DNA from: Stagnihabitans tardus
GTDB lineage: Bacteria; Pseudomonadota; Alphaproteobacteria; Rhodobacterales; Rhodobacteraceae
Length of the DNA stretch: 64,000 nt
Assembly: GCF_009925085.1 (NCBI RefSeq)
Contig: NZ_JAABNR010000001.1
Coordinates: forward strand, 310,001-374,000
Direction of reading: 5' to 3'
Shown here: one piece after another, positions 15,534 through 26,480 of the stretch
How positions within the stretch are numbered: the first letter of the stretch is position 1
How the letters are laid out: the number at the start of each line of letters is the position of its first letter
Program-made: the position numbers and the translations under genes
Notes under the pieces: model-generated
Seen by the model: the letters and a program-made list of their open reading frames with translations, nothing else
Database searches by the model: none
What the model was told of the DNA's origin: nothing

Positions 15534-18500
15534 TCAGATGAACAGCGCCGAGATCTGGTCGTTCGACATGACCGCGATCTGGCTCGAGGTGAAGGCCCCG
15601 GTCTGGGTCGAGGTCATGGCCGCGATATCGGCAGTCTCCAGCGCCACGATCTGGTCGGTCGAGAGGCTGGCGATCTGCGCCGTGGTCCAGCCCGCCATCT
15701 GCGCCGTCCCGAAAGCCACGATGGCCTCGGTCGACAGGGCCGTCACCTGGTCGGTCGAGAGCTGGCCGATCTGCGAGGTCGTCAGGTTGGCGGCCTGGGC
15801 CGTGGTGATGGCGGCAATCTGATCGCTGCTGAGCGCATGGATCTGGCTGCCGGTCAGCCCCTTGATGGCCGAGGTCGAGAGCGCGGCAAAGTCCGCCGTC
15901 TCCATCTGCGCCAGGACCGCCGTGCCCAGGGCCGCGACCTGCGACGAGGTCAGCGCCGCCGCCTGGGCCGTGGTCAGGCCCGGGATGTCGTCGCTGGACA
16001 GGCCCGAGAGACCGGTCGTGGTCAGGGCCGCGACCTGCGCCGTGGTCAGGGCCGCGATCTGGTCGGTGGTCAGGGCCGCGACCTGGGAGGAGACCAGGGC
16101 CGCGATCTGCGTCGTGGTCATGGCCGCAACCTGGTCGGTGCCCAGGACCGCGATATCGGCCGTGGTCAGTTTCACCACCTGAGTCGCGGTCAGGGCGGCG
16201 ACCTGGTCGGTGGTCATCGCCACGACCTGGTCGGTGGAGAGCGCCACGATCTGGGCCGTGGTCAGGCCCCGGATCGCAGAGGTCGAGAGGGCGGCGAAAT
16301 CCTCCGCCTCCATCTGCGCCAGGACCGCCGTGCCCAGGACCGCGACCTGGGCCGAGCTCAGGACCCCGGCCTGGGTCGTGGTCAGGGCCGGGATATCGTC
16401 GGTCCCGAGGCCCGCAAGGCTGCCCGTCGTCAGGGCAGAGACCTGGGCCGTGGTCAGGGCCGCGATCTGGTCCGTGGTCAGGGCACCGACCTGGCCCGAA
16501 GAGAGGACCGCGACGGAAGCCGTGCCCAGCGCCGCGACCTGGTCCGCGCTCATCGCGCCGATGTCGCCGGTGTCGAGCCTCCCGACCTGGGCGGTCGTCA
16601 GGCTGGCCACCTGGGCCGTGGTCAGGGCCGCGACCTGGTCGGTCGAGAGGACCCCGAAGGCAGCCGTTCCCATGCCGCGCAGGGCGGCGGTGGTCATGGC
16701 GGCCAGGTCCTCAGCCTCCAGCGCGGCGACCTGGGCGGTGGTCAGCACCGCAACCTGGGCCGAGCCCATCGCGGAGACCTGGTCGGCACTCAGCGCCACG
16801 ATGTCGTCGGTGCCAAGCCCCGCAAGGGCCCCGGTCGCCAGGGCGCCCACCTGGGCCGAGCCCAGCGAGGCCACCTGGTCGGTCGACAGCGCGCCCACCT
16901 GGGCCGAACCCAGGACCGCGGCCTGGGCCGTGGTCAGGGCCGCCACTTGGTCCACGCTCATCGCGGTCAGATGCGCGGTCGTGACCTTGGCGATCTGCGC
17001 CGTGGTCAGGGCCGCGACCTGGGCCGTGGTCAGCGCCGAGGCCTGGTCGGTGGTTAGGGCCGCGACCTGGGCCGTGGTCAGCTTCGAGACCTGGGCCGTG
17101 GAGAGCGCCGCGACCTGGTCAGAACCAATCGCCGCGACCTGCGCCGTCGAGAGCAGGATCAGCTGCGCCGTGGTCAGCGCCGCCGCCTGATCGGCCGTCA
17201 GCGCGGCCATGTCGCCGGTCGACAGCGCGGGCAGTTGCGTGCTGGTCAGGGCCGCGATCTGCGTCGTGGTCAGGGCCGCGACCTGGTCCGTGGTCAAGGC
17301 GCCGACCTGGGCCGTGGAAAGGGCCGCCACCGCCGCCGTGGACAGGGCCGCAATCGGGTCAGAGCCGAGAACCGCGACCTGGGCCGTGGTCAGGGCTGCC
17401 AGTTGCGCCGAGGTCATGCCGGTGACCTGGGTCGCCGACAGGGCCGCGACATGGTCGGTCGACAGGGCCACGACCTGGGCCGTGGACAGCGCCGCCAGCT
17501 GGGCCGAGGTCAGGGCCGCGACCTGGTCGGTCGACAGCGCGCCGATCCCGGCCGTGGTCAGACCCTTGACCGCCGTCGAGGTCAGGGCGGCAAGATCCTC
17601 GACCTCGAAGGCTGCGATATGGGCCGTGCCAAGGACCGCGACCTGGGCCGAAGTCAGCGCCCCGGCCTGGGTGGCCGAAAGCGCCACGACATCGGCCGTG
17701 TCGAAGCCCGCCAGGGCCGCAGTCGAGATGGCCGCCAGTTGCGCCGTGGTCAGTCCCGAGATCGCCTCGGTCGAAAGCGCCGCAACCTGGGCCGAGCCAA
17801 GCCCTGCCATCTGCGCCGTGGTCATGGCGCCGATCTGGCTGCCCGACAGCACCGCGATGCTGTCGGTCGAGAGCTTGGCGACCTGGGCCGCCGTCAGGGC
17901 CGCCATCTGCGCCGTGGTCAGGCTGGCGACCTGGGCGGTGGTCAGGGCCTCGACCTGGGCGGTGGTCAGTTTCGCGACCTGGGCCGTGGACATGGCCGCG
18001 ACCTGGTCGCTGCCGATGGCCGCGACCTGGGCCGTGGTCAGCTTTTGCAGCTGCGCCGTGGTCAGGGCGGCCACCTGGGCCGTGGTCATGGCCGCGACAT
18101 CCGCCGTCTCGATCTTGGAGACCTGCGCCGTGGTCAGGGCCGCCACCTGGGCCGTGGTCAGCGCCGCCACCTGGTCGGAGCCCAGCGCCACGACCTGGGC
18201 CGTGGTCAGACCCTTGACCGCCGAAGTGGTCAGGGCGGCAAGATCCGCCGTCTCCATCGCGTCGATGACCGAGGTGGCCAGCGCCGCGACCTGGCCCGAG
18301 GTCAGGGCCCCGGCCTGTTCGGTGGTCAGGGCCACCAGCCCATCCGAGGTCAACCCGGTCAGGGCTGCGGTGGTCAGCGCGCCAATCTGGGTCGAGGTCA
18401 GGCCCGAGACCTGCTCGGTCGACAAGGCCGCGATCTGGGCCGAGGTCAGGACCGCGACATGGCCGGTGGCGAGCGCCGCAAGCTGGGTCGAGGACAAGGC

Positions 18501-21500
18501 CCCCACCCCCTCGGTCGAGAGTTTGGCGAATTGCGCCGTGGTCAGGGCGCCGATCTGGGCCGTGGTCAGGGCGGTCACCTGGGCCGAGCCAAGCGCCGCG
18601 ACCTGGGCCGTGGTCAGCTTGTTGACCTGGGCCGTGCCGAGACCTGCCACCGCATCCGAGGACAGGGCCGCGACCTGGCCGGTGGTCATGGCCACGAGCT
18701 GGGCGGAGGACAAGGCCGCGACTTGGGTCGCCGTCATCGCCGCGACATCGCCCGTGTCGATCTTGGTCAACTGCGCCGTGGTCATGACGCCCAGTTGCGC
18801 CGTGGTCAGGGCCGCCACCTGGTCAGAGCCCAGCGCCACGACCTGGGCCGTGCTGAGAACCGGAACCTGGGCCGTGGTCAGGGCTGCCACCTGGTCCGAG
18901 GTCATGGCGGCGATCTGGGCCGTCGTGATCCCGGGCAGCTGCGCCGTGGTCAAGGCCGCGACCTGGTCGGTGGTCAGGGCCGCGATATCGCCCGTGGGCA
19001 GCGAGGCCAGTTGCGCCGTGGTCAGGACCGCGACCTGGGCCGTGGTCAGGCCCGCGACCGAGTCGGTGGACAGGACCCCCAGTTGCGCCGTCGTCAGCTT
19101 GGCGATCTGGGTCGTGGTCAGGGCCGCAAGCTGGCTGCCGGTCAGGGCGCCGAACTGTTGCAGCGTCAGGCTGTTGAATTGCGCCGTGGTCAGGCTGGCC
19201 ACCTGCGCCGTGGTCAGGGCCGCGATATCGGCCGTCTCCAGGGCGCCGACCTGGGCCGTGGTCAGGGCCGCGACCTGGGCCGTGGTCAGGGCCGCGACCT
19301 GGGCCGTGGTCATGGCCGCGATCTGGGCCGTGGTCAGGGCGCGCTCTTGCGTCGTGCTGAGCTTCGCGACCTGGGCGGTGGTCATGGCCTCCACCTGTCC
19401 CGTGGTCAGGGCCGCGATCTGGCTGGTCGTCAGGGCGGCGACATGGGCCGTGGTCAGGGCGGCCACGGTCGAGGTGGCCAGGACCGGGATCTGGGCCGAG
19501 GTCAGGGCCGCGACCTGCGCCGTGGTCAGGACAGCCGCCTGGTCCGAGGTCAGGGCCGCGATCCCCGCCGTGGTGATGCCGCGCACCGCCCCCGTGGACA
19601 GGACCGCGACATCCGCCGTGGTCAGGGCGCCCACCGCTGCCGAACCGAAGGCCGCCATCTGGGCCGAGGTCAGGACCGCGGCCTGGGCCGTGGTCAGGGC
19701 CGCAGCCCCCGCCGTCCCCAGACCCTCGAGCGCGGCGGTGGACAGGGCCAGGACCTGGGCCGTCGAGAATTTCGACACCTGGGTTCCGGTCATCGCGGCA
19801 AGCTGTTCGGACGACAGGGCCGCAACCTGGGCCGTGGTCAGGGCCGCGATCCGGGCCGTGGCCATGGCCGCCACCCCATCGGTCGGCAGGGCGCGGACCT
19901 GGGCCGTGGTCAGGGCCGCCACCTGGGCCGTGGTCAGGGCACGCACCTGGTCGGTGGACAGGGCCGCGATCTCGGTCGTGCCGATGGTGCGCAGGGCCGC
20001 CGTGGTCAGGGCAGCGAGATCGGCCGATTCGAAGGCCGCGACCTGGTCGCTGTCCAGGCCCGAGACCTGGGCCGAGGTCAGGGCCCTGGCCTGGGCCGTG
20101 GTCAGGGCCACGATGTCATCGGTCGAAAGCCCCGCCAGGGCATCCGAGCCCAGGGCCGCGATGCTGGCCGTGGTAAGGGCCGCGATCTGGGCCGTGGTCA
20201 AGGCCTCGACCTGGGCGGAGCCGAGGACCGAGACCTGGGCCGTCGAAAGCGCCGCCGCCACATCGGTGGACAAGGCGCCGATGGCATCGGTCGAGAGGGC
20301 CGCGAACTGATCGGTGCTGAGCACCGAAGCCTGGGCCGTGGTCAGGCTGCCCAGTTGCTGCGTGGTCAGGCCTGCCGCCTGGTCCGTGGTCAGACCCGCC
20401 AGCGCCCCGGTCGAGAGCTTGGCGAAATCGGCCGCCTCCATCGTGGCAAGATAGGTCGCATCGATCACGGCAAGCTGGGCCGAAGTCAGAGCCGCCGCCT
20501 GGGCCGTGGTCAGGGCCACGATGTTGTCGGTGGTCAGGCCGGGCAGCGCATCGGTCGAAAGCGCCGCAACCTGGGCCGAGGACATGGCCGCGACCTGCGC
20601 CGTGGTCAGGGCCGCAAGCTGGTCCCAGGTCAGGGCCGCCGCCTGGGCCGTGGTCAGGGCAGCCACCTGGGCCGTGGTCATCGCCGCCACGGCATCGGTC
20701 GAGATCGCAGCCACCAGGCCCGTGCCCAGGACCGCGACCTGCGCCGTGGTCATCGCCGCCACCTGGGTCGAGGACATCGCGCTGATCTGGTCGCTCGTCA
20801 TCCCGGCCAGGGCCGTGGTCGTCACCGCCGCAAGATCGGCGGTTTCCAGCGCCGAGATGACATTGGCCGAAATCGCGCCCAGTTGGTCCGAGCCAAGCAC
20901 CGAAGCCTGGGCGGTTGTCATCGCCTCCAGCGCGGCGCTGCCCAGACCGGCAAGGGCCGAGGTCGAGAGGGCCGCGACCTGGGTCGTGGTCAGGGCGGCC
21001 ATCTGCTCGGTGGTCACCGCGCCCATCTGGTCCGCCGTCAGGGCCGCCGCCTGGGCCGTGGTCAGGGCCGCCAGCTGATCGGTCGACAGGTCATCGAAGG
21101 CCGCGATCGAGATCGCCGCGACCTGGGCCGTGCCAAGCGCCGCCACCTGCCCCGTGGTCAGGGCCACGACCTGGCCCGTGGTCAGGCCCGCGACCTGATC
21201 CGTGGTCAGGCCGGCCAGGGCCGTCGTGGTGACGGCGGCCAGATCGGCGGTCTCCATCTCGGCCAGGACCGAGACCCCGATGGCGCCGATCTGGGCCGAG
21301 GTCAGGGCGGCAGACTGGGCCGTGGACAGGGCCACCAGCGCATCCGAGGTCAGGCCCGCAAGGCCCGCCGTCGAGAAGGCCGCGACCTGGGTCGTGGTCA
21401 TGGCCGCGAGGTCTTCGGTTTCCAGCGCGCCGACCTGGGCAGAGGTCAGGGCCGCGACCTGGGCCGAGGTCAGGGCTGCGGCCTGGTCGGTGGCAAGCGC

Positions 21501-24500
21501 CGCCACCAGGTCGGTCGACAGGCCAAGGATCGCGCCCGTTCCGATGGCGGCGATTTGCGCCGTCGTGATCTCTGCCAATTGGTCGGTGGTCAGCACCGCC
21601 GCCTGGGCCGAGGTCAGCCCGCGCATCGCCGAGGTCGAAAGGGCCGCGATATCGGCCGTCTCCATCGCGTCGAAGATCCCGTCCGAGATGGCGCCAAGCT
21701 GGGCCGAGGTCAGGGCCGAGGCCTGGGCCGTGGTCAGCGCCTCCAGCGCATCCGAGGTCAGCCCGGCCAGGCCCGCCGTCGACAGGGCCGCGACCTGGGT
21801 CGAGGTCATGTTGGCGATCTGGGCGGTCGAGAGCGCCTCGACCTCGGTCGAGGTCAGGGCTGCGACCTGGCCCGTGGTCATGGCCGCGACCTGGTCGGTG
21901 CCGAGGGCCTGGATCTGATCGGTGGACAGATGGGCAATCGCCGCCGTGGACAGGGCCGCGACCTGGCCCGTGGTCATTGCGTCGATCTGGTCGGTGGTCA
22001 GGGCGGCCACCGCTGCCGTCCCCATGCCACGCATGGCACTGGTCGTGATGGCGGCAAGATCCGCCGTCTCCATCTCGGCGATGATCGAGGCGGACAGCGC
22101 CGAGACCTGGGCCGAGGAGAGGGCCGCCGCCTGGGCCGTGGTCATGGCGACCAGGTTGTCCGAGGACAGGCCCGCAAGGCTGGCCGTGGTCAGCGCGCCG
22201 ACCTGTCCGGCCGTGAAGGCCGCCATCTGCGCCGTGGTCACCGCCGCGACCTGGGCCGAGGTCAGTTGCCCCATCTGGGCATTGGTGAAGGCCGCCACCT
22301 GGGTCGTGGACATGGCCGCCAGCGCTGCCGTGCCGATCTTGGAAATCGTCGCCGTGGGCAGGACCGCGACCTGGGCCGTGGTCAGGGCCGCGATCTGGTC
22401 AGAGCCCATGTTCGAGACCTGGGCCGTGGTCAGGCCCCGGATCGCCGCGGTGGTCAGCTTGGCGAGGTCCGCCGTTTCCAGCGCGGCGACCGCCGCCGTC
22501 GAGAGTGCCGCGACCTGGGCCGAGGTCAGGGCGCCGGCCTGGGTCGTGGTCAGGGCCACGGCCGCCTCGGTCGAGAGGCCCGCGATGGCGGCGGTGTTCA
22601 GCGCGGCCACCTGCTGCGTCGTCAGTTTGGCGAATTGCGCCGTGGTCAGGGCCCCGACCTGGGCCGAAGTCAGGGAGGCCACCTGCTGCGTCGTCATGGC
22701 CGCGACCTGGGTCGTGGTCAGGGCGGCAAGGTCGGCCGTCGGCAGCTCGCGCATCTGGGCCGTGGTCAGGGCAGCGACCTGGGCCGTGGTCAGGTTGGCG
22801 ACCTGCGCGGTGCCCAGCGCCCCGATCTGCGCCGTGGTCAGGCCCCGGATCGCGGCGGTGGTCAGCTTGGCCAGGTCCGCTGTTTCAAGAGCGGCCACGG
22901 CTGCGGTCGAAAGCGCCGCGACCTGGGCCGAGGTCAGGGCCGCAGCCTGGGCCGTGGTCAGCGCCTCTGCCGCGTCCGAGGACAGGCCCGCCAGGGCCGC
23001 CGTGGTCAGGGCCGCGATCTGCGCCGTGGTCAGGGCCGCCGTCTGGGCCGTGGTCAGGGCGCCCACCTGGGCGGAGTTGAGGCTTGCGATCTGCCCGGTC
23101 GAGAAGGCCGCGACCTGGGTCGTGGTCAGGGCCGCCATGGAGGCCGAGGGCAAGGCCAGGATCTGCGCCGTGCCCAGGGCCGCGACCTGGGCCGTGGTCA
23201 GCACCTCGACCGCGTCGGTCGACAGCGCGCCCAGCGCGCCGCTGGTCAGGACGGCGATCTGCGCCGTGGTCATTGCGGGCACCTGGTCCGAGGTCAGGGC
23301 CCCGGCCTGGGCCGTGGTGAGCGCCGCGACCTGGGCGGTGGTCAGGGCCGCCACCTGGGCCGTGCCGAGATTGGCCACCGCCGCCGTCGACAGCGCGGTC
23401 AACTGGCCGGTGGTCAGGGCGATCAGTTGCGCCGTGCGCAGCGCCGCGACCTGGTCGGAGCCCAGGGCCCCCGCCTGGGTCGTCGAAAGCCCCCGCAGCG
23501 CAGCCGTGGTCAGGGCCGCGAGGTCCGCCGTCTCGAGCGCTGCGACCACGTCGGTCGACAGGGCCGCAACCTGGGCCGAGCTCAGCACGGCGGCCTGGGC
23601 CGTGGTCAGGGCCTCTGCCTGGTCGGTGGCAAGGTTCGAGGCGGCAGCCGTCGTCAGGGCCACGACCTGGGCCGTGGTCAGGGCCGCCACCTGCTCGGTG
23701 GTCAGGGCCGCGCTTTGGCCCGTGGTCATGGCCGCGATCTCGGCCGTGGTCAGGGCCGCGACCTGGGTGGTGGACAGGGCCCCGATCCCCGCGCTGCGCA
23801 GGACGGCGAATTGCGCCGTGGTCAGGCTGACCAGTTGCGCCGTGGTCAAGCCGCCGATCTGGTCAGAGCTCAGCGCCGCAGCCTGGGCCGTGGTCATCCC
23901 GTCCAGCGCGGTGACGGTCAGGGCCGCCACATCCTCGGTCGGCAGGGCCGCCACGGCCGCCGTTCCGATTGCCGCCAGTTGCACCGAGCTCAGCGCCGCG
24001 ACCTGGGCCGTGGTCATCGCCCCCGCGCCCGCCGTCGACAGGCCCGCCAAGGCGCCGGAGGTCAGCGCCACGACCTGGGCCGTGGTCAGCGCCCCCACCG
24101 CGTCCGAAGACAGCGCCCCAAGCTGCGTCGAGGTCAGGGCCGCGATCTGGGCCGTGGTCATCGCGGCCACCTGGTCGGAGGTCAGGGCCGCGAAATCACT
24201 GGTGGAGAGCCCGGCAAGCTGCGCCGTGGTCAGGACGGCCGTCTGTGCCGTGGTCAGGGCCGCGATCTGATCCGAGCCCAGCGCACCGAACTGCGACGAG
24301 GTCAGGACCGCGACCTGCCCCGTGGTCAGCGCCGCGACCTGGGCCGTGGTCAGGGCCCCCATCTGCGTCGTGGTCAGCCGCTCGATCTGCGCCGTGGTCA
24401 TGGCGGCCAGATCCGCCGTCTCGATCGCGGCGACCTGGGCCGTGGTCAGGACCGGAATCTGCGTCGAGCTCAGCCCCTTGATCGAGACGGTGGTCAGGGC

Positions 24501-26480
24501 GGCGATATCGGCGGTCTCGAGCTTGGCCAGGACCGCATTGGTCAGCCTGCCGATCTGGGCCGAGCTCAGCGCGGCGACCTGGGCCGTGGTCAGGGCCACG
24601 GCATCGGCGGTCTCAAGCCCCTGGAGCGTGCCGGTGGTCAGGGCGGCGACCTGCCCCGTGGTCAGGGCCGCAACCTGGGCCGTGGTCATGGCGGCAAGCT
24701 GGGCCGAGCCCAGCGAGGCGACCTGGGCCGTGGTGATGGCGCGGATCTGGTCGGTTCCCATGGCCGCGATCCCGGCGGTCGAGATCTTGGCGACCTGTCC
24801 GGGCACCATGGCCGCGATCTGCGCCGTGGTCAGGACGGCGGTCTGGGCCGTGGTCAGGGCGCCCACCTGCGCCGTGGTCAGCCCCTTGACCGCCGTGGTC
24901 GAGAGCGAGGCCACGGCCGCGGTGGAGAGGTTGGCGATGGCCGCGGTCGAAAGGGCTGCGATCTGCACCGAGCTCATGGCGCCGACCTGGGTGGTGGACA
25001 GGGCCGCGATATCGGCCGAGCCGAAGCCCGGCAGGGCTGCGGTGGACAGGGCCGCGATCTGGCCCGTGGTCAAGACGGCGAATTGCGCCGTGCCCATGGC
25101 CGAAAGCTGTGCAGAGGTGATGGTGGCGACCTGGGCCGTGGTCAGGGCCGCGACCTGGGCCGTCGACAGGCCCGCCATGGCGGTCGAGGCAAAGCGGCCG
25201 ATGACCGCAGGGGTCAGCTGCACCAGTTGCGCCGTGGACAGGGCGCCGATCTGGGCCGAGCTCAGCGCGGCGGCCTGGGTCGAGGTCAGGCCCTTGACCG
25301 CTCCGGTGGTCAGGGCGACGATATCGGCAGTCTCGAGCCCGGCAATGGCGGCAGAGGAAATGCCTGCCAGTTGCGACGAGGTCAGGACGGCAGCCTGGGC
25401 CGTGGTCAGGGCCGCGACATCGCCCGAACCCAGGCCCGCAAGCGCGCCCACGGTCAGGGCGCGGACCTGGGCCGTGCCCAAGGCGGCCAGGTGGCCGGTG
25501 GTCATGGCCGCCAGTTGCGTCGAGGTCAGCGAGGCCACCTGCCCCGTGGTCAGCGCCGCAACCTGGGTCGTGGACAGGGCGCCCACCTGGGCCGTGGTCA
25601 GCTTCGACACGGCCGCCGTCGCCAGGGCTGCGACCTGGGCCGTGGTCAGGGCCTGGACCTGCGCCGTCGTCAGGGAAGTCACCGTGGCCGAGCCGATCCC
25701 CTTCACGGCTGCGGTGGTCAGGGCGGCCAGATCGGCCGTCTCGAGCTTGGCCAGCGTGGCGCCCGAGAGCGCGCCCACCTGGGCCGAGGTCAGGACCGCC
25801 GCCTGGGCGGTGGACAGGGCCACGGCATCGGCCGTGGTCAGGCCCTTGAGCGCGGCCGTGGTCAGGGCCGCGACCTGGTCCGTGGTCAGGACGGCGACCT
25901 GGGCCGTGGTCAGGCCAAGGATCTGCGCCGAGGTGATGGCCGCGACCTGCGCCGTCGACAGCGCCCCGATCTGCGCCGTCGTCAGGGCGCCAAGGTCGCC
26001 GCTGGTCAGCTTGCCGACATTGCCCACCGACAGGGCCGCCACCTGGGCCGTGGTCAGGGCCACGAGCTGATCCGTGCCCAGCGCCAGAAGCTGCGCCGAG
26101 GTCAGGCCCTTGATCGCCGTCGTGGTCAGGGCTGCAAGGTCCGCCGTCTGGATCTGCGCCATCGCTGCCGTCGAAATCGCCGCCACCTGGCCCGAATCCA
26201 GCGCCGCCGCCTGCGCCGTGGTCAAGGCAACGACACCCGCCGTGGTCAGCCCCCCCACCGCGGATGCCGTCAGCGCATCGACCTGGGCCGTGGTCAGCGC
26301 CGCGACCTGGGCCGTGGTCAGGACGCCCACCTGCGTGCTGAGCAAGGCCGCCATATGCGCCGTCGTCATCACCGCCAGCTGCGCCGTCGAAAGCGCCGGT
26401 ATCTGCACCGTGGTCAGCGACCGGATATCGGCCGTGGTCAGGGCAGCAATCGCCGTCGTGGACAGCGCGGCAATCTGGGC
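15534..26480 (-). repeat. Two-level tandem repeat: 24-bp octads in 408-bp super-repeats
   Basis: The 24-bp unit encodes one octad. Every 17 octads (136 residues, 408 bp) an acidic octad of the form M/L-E-T-A-D-L-A-A is followed by a basic one (L-T-T-A-A-I-R-G or V-K-G). On the plus strand I located the matching position at 15892, 16300, 16708, then 19612, 20020, 20428, 20836, 21244, 21652, 22060, 22468, 22876, then 23524, 23932, 24508, and 25324, 25732, 26140. Most steps are exactly 408 bp. The exceptions (17596, 18244, 23524 and 24508) are still multiples of 24, as expected from unequal exchange of whole octads. Confidence 0.9.
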
